Source of the DNA: Rhodothalassium salexigens DSM 2132
Lineage (GTDB): Bacteria; Pseudomonadota; Alphaproteobacteria; Sphingomonadales; Rhodothalassiaceae
NCBI RefSeq assembly: GCF_004341375.1
Contig: NZ_SLXO01000003.1
Span: 248,001-312,000, forward strand
DNA: 64,000 nt
Reading direction: 5' to 3'
The notes beneath the pieces were generated by a model. That model ran no database searches, was not told where the DNA came from, and worked only from the letters and a program-made list of their open reading frames with translations. The position numbers and the translations under genes are program-made. Each line of letters begins with the position of its first letter. Positions within the stretch are counted from its first letter, which is position 1. This document shows, piece by piece, positions 14,361-23,227 of this stretch.

Positions 14361-16316
14361 ATGCCCCTTAGTCTGCGCCGCCCGCCTTGCCTGCTGCTCG
14401 ACGACAGCCGTCGCCAACGGGGTCTGTTGTTCGCCGATCCGGTGGAGATCATTCAGGCCGACCGGCTTGACGCGGTCGTGCCGGCGCTAGAACGGCTGGA
14501 TGCGGTGCTCGCCGATGGCTGTCATGCGGCCGGCTGGATCGGGTATGAAGCCGCTGCGGCATTCGAACCCCGCGTCGCTGCGGCCACCCGAGGGTTGCCG
14601 CCCGAACCCCTGGTCTGGCTGCTGGTGGTGCGCCGGCCCCAGCCGCTCGCGGGTCACGACCTGCATCGGCATCTGGCCGAAGCGCGTGGCGGCACGGCTC
14701 GTCACGGCGCCCTGATCGGGCCCGATCCGACGGATTTCGCGGCCTGGTATGCCGCCGGCTTTACCGGGGTGATGGAGCGCATCGCCGCCGGCGAGGTCTA
14801 CCAAGCCAATCTGACCTTTGCCCCCTCGGTGCGGGCGACAGGCGATCCGCTGGCGATTTATCAGGCCCTGCGTCGGGCCCAGCCGACACCCTACAGCGCC
14901 TATATCGACACCGGGGCCTGGCGGGTGCTGAGCGTGTCGCCGGAATTGTTCGTGTCGATCCGGGGCGGGGATATGATCGTCCGACCGATGAAGGGCACCG
15001 CGCCGCGCCGACCCTGGGGGGCGTGGGACGATGCGGCTGCCGTCGCCTTGGCCGCCGACCCCAAGGCCCAGGCCGAGAACTTGATGATCGTCGACCTGAT
15101 GCGCAACGACCTGTCGCGGGTGGCGGTCGACGGCTCGGTCCAGGTGGCGCGGCTGTTCGAGGTGGAACGGTATCCCTCGGTCCTGCAACTGACCTCCACG
15201 GTGCGCGCCGAGCGGCGGCCCGGGCTCGCCGCGTCGGCGCTACTCGGCGCGCTGTTTCCGTGCGGTTCGGTGACCGGGGCGCCCAAGATCCGGGCCATGG
15301 AAGCTATCGCCATGCTGGAAGCCGGGCCGCGCGGGGTTTACACGGGGGCCATCGGCCATTTCGCGCCCAATGGCGATCTGGCGCTGAACGTGGCGATTCG
15401 CACCGCGATCCTGGATCGGCAGGGGCGCGGCCGGTTTGGGCTCGGGTCGGGCCTGGTGGCCGATAGCGATCGCGGTGAGGAGTGGCGCGAATGTGCGCTG
15501 AAAGCGGCATTCACCCGGCGCGCCGGTCCGGCCGCCGAACGCGACGAGGCGCAGGATTTCGCCCTGATCGAGACCATGGTGTGGACGCCGGCCGACGGCA
15601 TCGCCCTTTTGGACGGTCACATGGCGCGACTGCGCGCGTCGGCGCACCGGCTCGGCTTCGCCTGCGACAGTGCGGCGGTGCACGCGGCGATCAGCGACGC
15701 GCTGACCGCCGCCCTCGGCCCGGCGGCGGGCGCGTGCGGCGGCGCAGTTTCGGCATCGGATGGCGGATCGGCCCAGGGGTCTATGACGGGATCGGCCGAG
15801 GGGCGGATCTGGGCGGGCGTCCAGGGGAGCGCGGGCACCGGACGCCATAAGGTGCGCCTGCTGCTGGCCCGCGATGGCGCTGCCACCGTCACCGTCGAGC
15901 CGCTGGGTAATGACCCGCTGTGGCAACAACCGCGGGTAGTGTTCGCCGACCAGCCGCAACGCTCGGACAATCTGTTTCTCTATCACAAGACGACCCGCCG
16001 GGCGCATTACGACGTCCCGTTGCAGCATGCGCGGGCTCGCGAAAATGTGACCGATGTTTTATTCCTGAACGAGAGTGGCCAGCTGACCGAGGGGGCGCTA
16101 TCGAACCTGTTCGTGGCGATTGGCGGGCGCCTGCTCACGCCGCCGCGCGAGGCCGGTCTGCTGGGCGGGGTGTTGCGCCAGATGCTGTTGACACGGGAGA
16201 GAAAACCGGCTGTCGAGGCACCCCTGACACCGGCCGATCTGGCGCGTGCCGAGGCGGTCTATATCGGCAATGCGGTGCACGGTCTGCGGCCTGTTAAAAT
16301 CCTTCAGAAAAGTTGA
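14361..16316 (+). CDS. pabBC: Aminodeoxychorismate synthase component I fused to aminodeoxychorismate lyase
   Basis: Protein of 651 residues. It joins PabB, which makes 4-amino-4-deoxychorismate from chorismate and ammonia, to the class-IV PLP enzyme PabC, which releases pyruvate to give p-aminobenzoate for folate. The PabB part (1-395) has VIRPMKGTAPRR-type, ENLMIVDLMRNDLSRVA and PCGSVTGAPKIRAMEAIAMLE motifs. The PabC part (about 400-651) has the likely PLP lysine Lys543 in LYHKTTRRAHYD and the EGALSNLF phosphate-binding motif. A Gly/Ser-rich insert near residues 455-490 is poorly conserved. ATG 14361 is chosen because homology to PabB begins there. The glutamine amidotransferase PabA is not in the window. 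Confidence 0.88.
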   Translation: MPLSLRRPPCLLLDDSRRQRGLLFADPVEIIQADRLDAVVPALERLDAVLADGCHAAGWIGYEAAAAFEPRVAAATRGLPPEPLVWLLVVRRPQPLAGHDLHRHLAEARGGTARHGALIGPDPTDFAAWYAAGFTGVMERIAAGEVYQANLTFAPSVRATGDPLAIYQALRRAQPTPYSAYIDTGAWRVLSVSPELFVSIRGGDMIVRPMKGTAPRRPWGAWDDAAAVALAADPKAQAENLMIVDLMRNDLSRVAVDGSVQVARLFEVERYPSVLQLTSTVRAERRPGLAASALLGALFPCGSVTGAPKIRAMEAIAMLEAGPRGVYTGAIGHFAPNGDLALNVAIRTAILDRQGRGRFGLGSGLVADSDRGEEWRECALKAAFTRRAGPAAERDEAQDFALIETMVWTPADGIALLDGHMARLRASAHRLGFACDSAAVHAAISDALTAALGPAAGACGGAVSASDGGSAQGSMTGSAEGRIWAGVQGSAGTGRHKVRLLLARDGAATVTVEPLGNDPLWQQPRVVFADQPQRSDNLFLYHKTTRRAHYDVPLQHARARENVTDVLFLNESGQLTEGALSNLFVAIGGRLLTPPREAGLLGGVLRQMLLTRERKPAVEAPLTPADLARAEAVYIGNAVHGLRPVKILQKS

Positions 16317-16796
16317 ACAACCGACCCGCGGCGTGTCCGGCGGTGCCGGGGCTGGTTGGCGTTTTGCTGCGGGTTTGGCGCTTATGCAATTATATTACAA
16401 AACTTTTCCCTTGGAATCCCGCAGAAATCTTGGATTATTAGGCGCCGATCGGTGTCCTGGAGGGGCCGCGACAAAGTCAATCGCTGCGCGGCATGGGCAC
16501 AGGTTTCAGCTAAATGGCACTGGGGGGCTGCGATCGCGTGCCTTGCAACGCAGGGCGATTTGTGGTGTCCCTCGGATTGCCAACATAATAGGGAGTATGC
16601 GGGACCTCACCGTGGGATCTGATGGCGAGGCGGCCTCGTGGGCGCTGTTTGAGCGTGTGTGCGGCTTTGTTCATCGGCGTAGCCCTTCGTTGCTTCACCA
16701 TGGGGGCGAACGCCCGAGCCGTCGGCTGCGCGCCTAGCTGGGCCTATGACGTGGCGGTGCGGGCGCTCCCTCAAGGACAATTTCGTGGGAAGACCT
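16317..16796 (+). other. Upstream region of the TonB2-type operon
   Basis: 480 bp without a convincing gene. An A/T-rich island at 16380-16440 is unusual for this DNA and contains the dyad listed separately. A plausible promoter is TTGTGG near 16560 with CATAAT 18 bp further on. A 47-codon frame from ATG 16599 (MRDLTVGSDGEAASW) has GGGAG in front of it, but no recognisable features; I leave it as undecided. Confidence 0.4.
16385..16399. promoter_or_regulatory. A/T-rich dyad, possible iron-regulator operator
   Basis: TGCAATTATATTACA is an imperfect palindrome (arms TGCAAT and ATTACA) in an otherwise GC-rich region upstream of a TonB-type operon. The TGCAA-type arms recall alphaproteobacterial Fur/Irr-type sites, but the resemblance is loose. 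Confidence 0.3.
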
Positions 16797-17663
16797 ATGC
16801 AGCACTATCAAATCAAAAGACTATTAGCGGCGACGGCCTCGGTCGTGGCTGTCGCATTCATGGCGACAACCGCGTCGGCGCAAGAGTCCGAAGATGTCGG
16901 GCCGACGCCCGAGGAGAAGGCTCAGCGACGGGCCGCCGCGGAACAGCGCCTGGAACAGCGCACCGACAAGTTGGGGTCGATTTTCGACGAAGCTGCCGAA
17001 CTCAACAAGATCGCCCAAAACGCCCAGGAAGAGATCAACGATCTGAGCAACCAGACGAGCCGCTTGGTCTCGGAATACACCCAGTTGCTCAAGCAGATCG
17101 AGGGCCTGAAGGCGTACAACGCTCAGCAAGAGCGTCTGATCCAGTCGCAGGAAGAAGAGAAGGCGGAATTCCGGGTCTCGATCCGCGACGTGCAGAGCGT
17201 GCGCCGGCAGATCACGCCGCTGATGCTGCGCATGGTTGGCGCGCTCGAGCGGTTCGTGGAACTGGACATGCCGTTCCAGCTCGACGAACGGCGCGAGCGG
17301 ATCGCCGGTCTGCGTGACCTGCTCGACCAGTCCAATGTGGCGACGCCGGAGAAGTTCCGCCGCGTGCTCGAGGTCTATCAGATCGAGAACGAATACAGCC
17401 GCTTCCTGAACGCCTATGAGGGCACGCTGACCATCGGTGGCGAAGAGAAGGAAGTGAAGTTCCTGCGTGCCGGCCGCGTGGCGCTGGTCTACGAGACCCT
17501 CGATGGCTCCAGCGTCGGCTTCTACAACAAGAATACCGGCTCGTTCGAGCCGCTCGGCGACCAATACCGGTCGGCGATCGAGAAGGGGCTTGAGGTTGCC
17601 AACCAGCAGGCTTCGCCGTCGATCATCAGCCTTCCCGTGTCGGGCCCGGAGCAAGTGCAATGA
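16797..17663 (+). CDS. DUF3450 periplasmic coiled-coil protein of the TonB2 cluster
   Basis: Protein of 288 residues; ATG 16797 has GGGAAG upstream. Signal peptide residues 1-29 (LLAATASVVAVAFMATTASA, cleavage before QES). A coiled coil (about 50-140) includes EEINDLSNQTSRLVSEYTQL and AYNAQQERLIQSQEEEKAEF. The conserved C-terminal half holds FVELDMPFQLDERRERIAGLRDLLD and VALVYETLDGSSVGFYNK. DUF3450 proteins are regularly encoded first in TtpC/ExbB/ExbD/TonB2 clusters. The stop overlaps the next start by 4 bp (ATGA). It probably works in the periplasm with the TtpC-like protein; its precise job is unknown. Confidence 0.85.
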   Translation: MQHYQIKRLLAATASVVAVAFMATTASAQESEDVGPTPEEKAQRRAAAEQRLEQRTDKLGSIFDEAAELNKIAQNAQEEINDLSNQTSRLVSEYTQLLKQIEGLKAYNAQQERLIQSQEEEKAEFRVSIRDVQSVRRQITPLMLRMVGALERFVELDMPFQLDERRERIAGLRDLLDQSNVATPEKFRRVLEVYQIENEYSRFLNAYEGTLTIGGEEKEVKFLRAGRVALVYETLDGSSVGFYNKNTGSFEPLGDQYRSAIEKGLEVANQQASPSIISLPVSGPEQVQ

Positions 17664-19096
17664 CTATGAAGAAGATCCTTTTCGCCGCGGCGATGGCCGC
17701 CGGCCTGCATGCCTTTACCGTGCCGTCGCTGGCCCAGGAGGCCCAGGAGGCTGAAGCCCCGGCGGCTCCCGAACAGCCGGTGCCCGAAAGCTCCGCCGCG
17801 TCGCTCGACGAACTGCTCCAGGACGTGGTCCAGGGCAAGCTGTCGGAATCCGAGATGCACCAACAGCGCGTCCAGGAGTTCCGTCAGCAGAAGTCCGAGC
17901 AGGAACGGCTGCTGCAACAGGCGCGCAATGAAAAGGCGCGGCTTGAGCGGCGCTCGGCCGACCTGGAGGATACCCGGGCCAAGAACGAGGAAGAGCTGAT
18001 CCAGCTTCAACAGCAGCTCGACGAGGCCAAGGGCGAACTGCGCGAGCTGTTCGGCGTGCTGCAACAGGTCGCCGGCGATACCCGCAGCATTGTGACCGGG
18101 TCGCTGGTGTCGTTGCAGACCCGCGCCAAGGGTATCGATCGCGAACAAGCGCTCGCCGATCTGATCGAGAAGTCGAGCCGGGCGTCGTCGCTGCCGTCGA
18201 TCGACGAGATCGAGGTGCTGTGGCAGGAGCTGCAACGCGAGTTGACCGAAAGCGGGAAGGTGACGCAGTTTGCCTATGACGTGATCAGCGCCGACGGCAC
18301 CCGCGAACAGGTCGACCTGGTGCGTGTGGGCGCCTTCAACCTGGTCTCGGAAGGCAAGTACTACACCTACAACGCCTCGACCGGCGAAGTGATCGAACTC
18401 GGCCAACAGCCGGCGAACTATGTGGCGGGGACGCGCCAACTGGCCAATGCCGCGCCGGCCGAAACCGTGCGCTTCGGCCTCGATCCGACCCGTGGGCAGT
18501 TGTTGCAGCTGTTGATCCAGAAGCCGGACCTGATGGAGCAGGTCGACCAGGGTGGCGCCATCGGCTACATCATCCTGGCCATGGGGGCGTTCGCGGTGCT
18601 GATCGTCATCTACAAGGTGGTGGCGCTGCTGCTGACCCAGATGAAGGTGAAGTCGCAGATCAAGAGCGACCAGGCCAACACCAACAACCCGCTGGGCCGT
18701 ATCCTGAGCGTCTATCAGGAAAACCGCTCGGTGGACGTGGAAACCCTGGAGCTCAAGCTGGATGAAGCGATCCTGCGCGAGACCCCGGCGATCGAGCGGT
18801 TCTCCACCTTCGTCAAGATCATCTCGGCGGTGGCCCCGCTATTGGGTCTGCTCGGTACGGTGACCGGCATGATCGCCACCTTCCAGGCGATCACCCTGTT
18901 CGGCACCGGCGATCCCAAGCTGATGGCCGGCGGTATCAGCCAGGCGCTGGTGACCACCCAATTGGGCCTCGTGGTGGCGATCCCGACCCTGCTGTTGCAC
19001 AGCCTGGTGGCGGGCATGTCGCGGAACATCATCCAGATCCTGGAAGAGCAGTCCGCCGGCATTATCGCCCTGCACGCGGAGAAGGAGCGCGCCTGA
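17660..19096 (+). CDS. TtpC-like MotA/TolQ/ExbB proton-channel protein with periplasmic coiled coil
   Basis: Protein of 478 residues, far longer than a plain ExbB. A signal peptide (to about residue 25, VPSLAQ) is followed by a long periplasmic region with a coiled coil (about 60-135) and a small beta domain (VISADGTREQVDLVRVGAFN). Membrane segments lie near residues 300-322 (IGYIILAMGAFAVLIVIYKV), 384-408 and 435-455. The last two carry the TolQ/ExbB signature VAPLLGLLGTVTGMIATF and LGLVVAIPTLLLHSLV. This is the layout of TtpC, the extra subunit of Vibrio TonB2 systems. TGATG joins it to the next gene. Confidence 0.85.
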   Translation: MTMKKILFAAAMAAGLHAFTVPSLAQEAQEAEAPAAPEQPVPESSAASLDELLQDVVQGKLSESEMHQQRVQEFRQQKSEQERLLQQARNEKARLERRSADLEDTRAKNEEELIQLQQQLDEAKGELRELFGVLQQVAGDTRSIVTGSLVSLQTRAKGIDREQALADLIEKSSRASSLPSIDEIEVLWQELQRELTESGKVTQFAYDVISADGTREQVDLVRVGAFNLVSEGKYYTYNASTGEVIELGQQPANYVAGTRQLANAAPAETVRFGLDPTRGQLLQLLIQKPDLMEQVDQGGAIGYIILAMGAFAVLIVIYKVVALLLTQMKVKSQIKSDQANTNNPLGRILSVYQENRSVDVETLELKLDEAILRETPAIERFSTFVKIISAVAPLLGLLGTVTGMIATFQAITLFGTGDPKLMAGGISQALVTTQLGLVVAIPTLLLHSLVAGMSRNIIQILEEQSAGIIALHAEKERA

Positions 19097-19623
19097 TGCT
19101 CGGCTTTGGAGAAGCCCTCTATGCGATCAGGCAGTTCATGGACCAAGGGGGCCCCGTGCTGTACGGGGTCCTCGCGGTCACCTTCGTGATGTGGACCCTG
19201 ATCCTCGAACGGGTCTGGTACTTCGGCGTGGTCGCCCGCCGCGACATCGACCGGGCGCGCCAGAACTGGGAGCAGCGCCGGGAGCGCAAGTCCTGGTATG
19301 CGCACAAGATCCGCTCGGCGATGATCTCGGAGGTGAAGGCCAGCCTCAGCGCCAATGTGAGCATGATCAAAACCCTGGTGGCCACGTGTCCGCTGGTCGG
19401 TTTGCTCGGCACGGTGACCGGCATGATCGCGGTTTTCGACGCCATGGCGGTGTTCGGCAGCGGCAATGCCCGCGCCATGGCCGACGGGGTCAGCCAGGCC
19501 ACCATCCCCACCATGGCCGGCATGGTCGCCGCGCTGTCGGGGGTGTTCATGAGCACCTTCATCGAACGGTGGGCCAAACGCGCGTCGGAACGGCTCGAAG
19601 ACAGCCTGACCACCGACCATTAA
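19096..19623 (+). CDS. exbB: ExbB2-like MotA/TolQ/ExbB proton-channel protein
   Basis: Protein of 175 residues, the short ExbB2 form. The first membrane segment is VLYGVLAVTFVMWTLILERVWYF (residues about 15-38). The other two are TCPLVGLLGTVTGMIAVFDAM and ATIPTMAGMVAALSGVFMSTF. The MotA/TolQ/ExbB motif GLLGTVTGM is intact. With ExbD it converts the proton gradient into movement of TonB. Its ATG shares bases with the TGA of the ttpC-like gene. A 114-bp gap follows, the only sizeable one before exbD. Confidence 0.88.
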   Translation: MLGFGEALYAIRQFMDQGGPVLYGVLAVTFVMWTLILERVWYFGVVARRDIDRARQNWEQRRERKSWYAHKIRSAMISEVKASLSANVSMIKTLVATCPLVGLLGTVTGMIAVFDAMAVFGSGNARAMADGVSQATIPTMAGMVAALSGVFMSTFIERWAKRASERLEDSLTTDH

Positions 19624-19737
19624 TGCGCAGGGTCGCGGCGGTGGCTCCACAGGGGCCGTCGCCGCGATCAAGATGAGACCGCCGATCGGTCCGGCCGTGC
19701 GAGACGGCCCAACGCGCTCGATAACGGGAACACTGTG

Positions 19738-20142
19738 ATGCGAAAATTCGCTCGAAAAGAGGAAGAGGCGGAAGTCAACATGACGCCGATGCTCGACATC
19801 GTGTTCATCATGCTGATCTTCTTCATCGTGACCGCCTCTTTCGTCAAGGAAACGGGGCTTGATGCCAACAAGCCGCCCAACAACAATCAGCCGCCGGACG
19901 ATCCGGACAAAAAGAATTGTTTGATCCGCATCGACAGCAACAATAATATCTTTTTCGGGGTGCGGCGCATCGATGTGTCGTCGATCCGTCCGAACATCGA
20001 ACAATGCCGGGCCAAGAACCCCGAAGCCACGGTGGTGATCCAGCCCGAAGCGGACACCCACACCGGCTATATCGTGCGGGCGTATGACGAGGCGCGGAAG
20101 GTGTCGCGCGATATCCCCGTATCGCTGGCGGACCCGGCCTAA
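19738..20142 (+). CDS. exbD: ExbD-like energy transducer, first copy
   Basis: Protein of 134 residues. After a charged cytoplasmic head (MRKFARKEEEAEVNM) comes TPMLDIVFIMLIFFIVTASFV, the single ExbD membrane helix with the conserved Asp. The periplasmic domain has an unusual Asn/Pro/Asp-rich linker (NKPPNNNQPPDDPDKKN) and two Cys. A GTG three bases upstream could also start it; ATG 19738 has the better spacing to GGGAA. Two different ExbD copies side by side suggest a heterodimer or two coupled partners. Confidence 0.85.
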   Translation: MRKFARKEEEAEVNMTPMLDIVFIMLIFFIVTASFVKETGLDANKPPNNNQPPDDPDKKNCLIRIDSNNNIFFGVRRIDVSSIRPNIEQCRAKNPEATVVIQPEADTHTGYIVRAYDEARKVSRDIPVSLADPA

Positions 20143-20178
20143 GCGCCGCCGCCGTCCCGCCGGCCGAGGAGAAATGCC

Positions 20179-20577
20179 ATGAGAAAACACGCCCAAGAAG
20201 ACGAAGAAGATACCGAAATCAACATGACGCCGATGCTCGACATCGTGTTCATCATGTTGATCTTCTTCATCGTGACCGCGACCTTCATCAAGGATGCCGG
20301 CGTCGATGTGCGCAAGCCAACGGCGGATACGGCGGAGAAAAAAGACAAGGCGGCGATTCTGATCGCGGTGACCGATACCGACGAGGTCTGGATCAACCGG
20401 GGCGAGGTTGAGGTCGATGCGGTTCGCAGCGAAGTTGAAAAATTGCACGCCGAAAACCCGCGTGGTACCGTTGTGGTTCAGGCCGATACCGCTGCTAAGG
20501 CCAAGCTGGTGCTTGACGTGATCGAAGCCGCGCGCGCCGCCGGTGTGCCCAATGTCGCCCTTTCCGCGGAGACGTGA
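20179..20577 (+). CDS. exbD: ExbD-like energy transducer, second copy
   Basis: Protein of 132 residues with nearly the same membrane segment as the first copy (NMTPMLDIVFIMLIFFIVTA). The periplasmic part is different (VRKPTADTAEKKDKAAILIAV, ending PNVALSAET). The nucleotide sequence around the membrane helix is almost identical in both copies, so a tandem duplication is likely. Its TGA overlaps the tonB start. Confidence 0.85.
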   Translation: MRKHAQEDEEDTEINMTPMLDIVFIMLIFFIVTATFIKDAGVDVRKPTADTAEKKDKAAILIAVTDTDEVWINRGEVEVDAVRSEVEKLHAENPRGTVVVQADTAAKAKLVLDVIEAARAAGVPNVALSAET

Positions 20578-21197
20578 TGATGGTTGCCCGTTATGGAATT
20601 GCCCTGCTGCTGGCCAGCGCCGTCACGTTCGGCCTGTTTTATCTGATGCAGAGCCTGGTGGTGGACCAGGACGCCAAGCTGGGTGAAGACGATTCCGTGC
20701 GCCTGATGGACATCGTCCAGCCGCAGCGCGAGGAAAAGGTCCAGCAGAAAGAACGCGAAGTCGAGAAGCCGCCCGAGGTGAAGGACCCGCCGCCTGAGAT
20801 GAAGATGGAGGTCAACACCGACGTGAGCGCCGATGCCGGGCTTGGCAACTTCGACGCCGACGTGCGGGTGGACACCCAATTGTCGACCGGCGCGATCGGC
20901 GCGCCGACCGATGGCGAGTATCTGCCGATCGTGAAGGTGCCGGCCCAGTATCCGCGCCGGGCGCAGGAGCGCGGTGTCGAGGGTTGGGTGATGCTCGAAT
21001 TCACCGTGACCAAACAGGGGACCGTGACCGACATCTCGGTGATCGACGCCGATCCCAAGGGCTATTTCGAGCGCGCCGCCAAGCGCGCCGCGGCGAAATG
21101 GAAGTACAAGCCCAAGGTGGTCAACGGCCAGCCGATCGCCGTGACCGGGGTGCAGCACAAGGTGACCTTCGAGATGGCCGACGGCGGTCGCCGCTGA
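20577..21197 (+). CDS. tonB: TonB-family protein (TonB2 type)
   Basis: Protein of 206 residues, short as TonB2 proteins are. One N-terminal membrane anchor (YGIALLLASAVTFGLFYLM), a Pro/Glu/Lys spacer (EKPPEVKDPPPEMKMEV) and the C-terminal TonB domain: YPRRAQERGVEGWVMLEFTV, DISVIDADPKGYFERAA and WKYKPKVVNGQPIAV. It spans the periplasm and energises outer-membrane TonB-dependent receptors. ATG 20577 shares bases with the exbD stop; GTG 20574 and ATG 20580 are alternatives. Confidence 0.88.
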   Translation: MMVARYGIALLLASAVTFGLFYLMQSLVVDQDAKLGEDDSVRLMDIVQPQREEKVQQKEREVEKPPEVKDPPPEMKMEVNTDVSADAGLGNFDADVRVDTQLSTGAIGAPTDGEYLPIVKVPAQYPRRAQERGVEGWVMLEFTVTKQGTVTDISVIDADPKGYFERAAKRAAAKWKYKPKVVNGQPIAVTGVQHKVTFEMADGGRR

Positions 21198-21445
21198 GGG
21201 TCGGGCGACGGGCGGCGCGGTTGGGTTGACCGACCGCGTCGCCTTCGACGCGCGCTTGAGCTTGGTCTTTTGCCGCGTCGGTCGCCTCGGTGGTCCGGCT
21301 GTGAAGATCGCGGTGGTCGGTCGTCGACACGCCGCACGGCCATGGCGAAACCCGGCCACCGTCAGGCAAGCCAGATCCGCCTTGGCGCCAAGGTGCACCC
21401 AGCGCCGCCCGGGGACCGCGGGGAAGGTTCAAACAGGGATATTTT

Positions 21446-22822
21446 GTGAGACAGACTATGGCAAAAAACGCGAACGCTCCGTTTTCCGTGCGCCTGTCGG
21501 CGGCACTGCTCGCGGGCACCTTCTTGGCCGTGGCGCCCATGCCGGTCGGCGTCGGCCCGGATCAGGCCGCCGAGGCTTTCCAGCGGACCCGCGACGACGA
21601 CGACGAGCAGCGTCGCACACGCCGGTCGCAGACCTTGAGCCAGCGGGTCTATGAGGAAGTCACCGAGGCCAACGCCAAGTACGAAGAAGGCGAAACGGGC
21701 GAAGCCTACAAGCAGATCAACAAGCTGCAGGAAAAGGCCGAAGACCTGTCCGATTACGAGCGGGCTTTTGTCTATGTGACGCTGGCCAACTGGGCGTACA
21801 CGGAAGACGATATCGATAAGACGATCCAGTATTTCGAGAAGGTGCGCGAGCAGGCGGGCGCGCCGCGGTCGTTCCTGGATCAGGCGACCTACAATTTGTC
21901 GATGATCTATCTGGGGCAGGACAAGCCGGCCAAGGCGGTCGATTACATGCTCCAGTACATCGAGACGCAGGAACGCATCACCAGCGTCACCCCCTACATC
22001 ATTCTGGGCCAAGCCTATTACCAGCTCGAGGATTACGACAAGGGGATCGTGAATGTGGAAGAAGCGATCTCGATCGCGCGGGGGTTGAACCAAGAGGTCC
22101 GGCGCGACTGGTGGCAGCTTCTGCGCGCCATGTACTTCTCGCAGGATAATTACGAGAAGGTCGCCGACATTCTTGAGATCATGGTGGTCGAGTATAACGA
22201 CCCGTCCGATTGGCGGCAGTTGTCGGCGATCTATGGCGAGTTGGAGCGCCGCGAAGAGCAATTGGCTGCGCTTGAGGTTGCCTATCAACAGGGCTTCCTG
22301 ACCAAGGGCTCGCACCTGAAGAATTTGGCGCAGTTTTATATGTTCTTCGAGGTGCCGATCAAAGCGGCCTGGGTGCTGGAGAAGGCATTCGAGGAAGACA
22401 AGCTGGAGCGCGATGGCGACAATATGGAGTTGCTGGGCCGCGCCTATCTGATGGCGCAGGAAACCGGCAAGGCGCTTGAGCCGATGCGGCAGGCGGCACT
22501 GGAAAAGCAGGAATCCGATGCGTGGCGCACGCTTGGCCAGGTGCTGATGGGCGAGCAGGAATGGAAGCGTGCGGCCGATGCCCTGGAACGCTCCATCGCG
22601 CTCGGCGGTCTCGACAATCCCGACCAGGTGCGCATGGTCCTCGGCTCGGCCTATGTGAAGTTCTTCGCGTTCGACAAGGCCGAAGAGGTGCTGAAGGAAG
22701 CGCGCAAGAACAAGAACTATCGCAAGCGCGCAGACCAGTGGCTCGCCCATGTGAACGAAGAGCGTGAGCGCGCCAAGTTCATCGACAAGTATCTGGGCAC
22801 CAACTACGTGTCGAACCAATAG
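21446..22822 (+). CDS. Periplasmic tetratricopeptide-repeat protein of the TonB2 cluster
   Basis: Protein of 458 residues if started at GTG 21446, which sits 7 bases after CAGGGA; ATG 21458 is the alternative. A signal peptide (LSAALLAGTFLAVAPMPVGV) is followed by an acidic patch (RDDDDEQRR) and then repeated helical pairs, for example AYKQINKLQEKAEDLSDYERA, TIQYFEKVREQAGAP, PYIILGQAYYQLEDYDKG and DAWRTLGQVLMGEQEWKRA. That makes about ten TPR-like units. A TPR protein closes TonB2 clusters in other bacteria and probably scaffolds the complex. A 248-bp gap precedes it and a strong terminator follows. Confidence 0.82.
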   Translation: MRQTMAKNANAPFSVRLSAALLAGTFLAVAPMPVGVGPDQAAEAFQRTRDDDDEQRRTRRSQTLSQRVYEEVTEANAKYEEGETGEAYKQINKLQEKAEDLSDYERAFVYVTLANWAYTEDDIDKTIQYFEKVREQAGAPRSFLDQATYNLSMIYLGQDKPAKAVDYMLQYIETQERITSVTPYIILGQAYYQLEDYDKGIVNVEEAISIARGLNQEVRRDWWQLLRAMYFSQDNYEKVADILEIMVVEYNDPSDWRQLSAIYGELERREEQLAALEVAYQQGFLTKGSHLKNLAQFYMFFEVPIKAAWVLEKAFEEDKLERDGDNMELLGRAYLMAQETGKALEPMRQAALEKQESDAWRTLGQVLMGEQEWKRAADALERSIALGGLDNPDQVRMVLGSAYVKFFAFDKAEEVLKEARKNKNYRKRADQWLAHVNEERERAKFIDKYLGTNYVSNQ

Positions 22823-22874
22823 CGGCGACCGGTGACCTAGGATCGTCGAAACCGGTTACCCAAGACATGTCCGG

Positions 22875-22907
22875 AACGGCCACCCCACCGCGGGGTGGCC
22901 GTTTTTT
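22875..22907 (+). terminator. Rho-independent terminator of the TonB2 operon
   Basis: A perfect 12-bp stem, AACGGCCACCCC / GGGGTGGCCGTT, with a 5-base loop, runs into TTTTTT. It lies 53 bp after the TPR gene stop. Confidence 0.9.
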
Positions 22908-23011
22908 GTCGGTCGCAGTCCGGGGCGCCGGGGGCAGGGGAGAGCCAACCGCGCACACGGTGCCACCCACCGCCAAGGCCCGGCGGGTCGGTCTTGCATC
23001 GATGAAAGAGA

Positions 23012-23098
23012 TGGTGCCCCCGGCCCGAGTCGAACGGGCACTCCCCGAAGGGAACCAGATTTTGAGTCTGGCGCGTCTACCAATTCCGCCACGAGGGC
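23012..23098 (-). tRNA. tRNA-Leu (anticodon CAA)
   Basis: Reading on the minus strand from 23098, the sequence folds as a class II tRNA of 87 nt including an encoded CCA. The acceptor stem GCCCTCG pairs with CGGGGGC. The D arm is TGGCGGAATTGGTAGACGC. The anticodon arm CCAGA-CTCAAAA-TCTGG gives anticodon CAA, which decodes UUG. A long variable arm (TTCCCTTCGGGGAG) and a T arm GTTCGACTC follow. No duplicated 3' end suggesting integration is visible nearby. Confidence 0.95.
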
Positions 23099-23227
23099 TG
23101 CGGCTGTGCGGCTGACCATAACGCCCCTTGCCGTGGGGTCAAGAGAGCGTTTGGCAATTGCGCGCAACGAGGGCCGTTGCTAAGCCGTCCTGGCGTCTCG
23201 CGCGGTCAATACCGGGGAAAGGGTGGT

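Noticed and set aside
16599-16742. 47-codon frame upstream of the TonB2 cluster with a GGGAG ribosome site
   Set aside because: No recognisable sequence features; the region is more probably a promoter and leader. Left undecided in the intergenic entry.
23012-23098. tRNA-Leu gene as an integration site
   Set aside because: No copy of the tRNA 3' end, integrase or change in gene style was found next to it.
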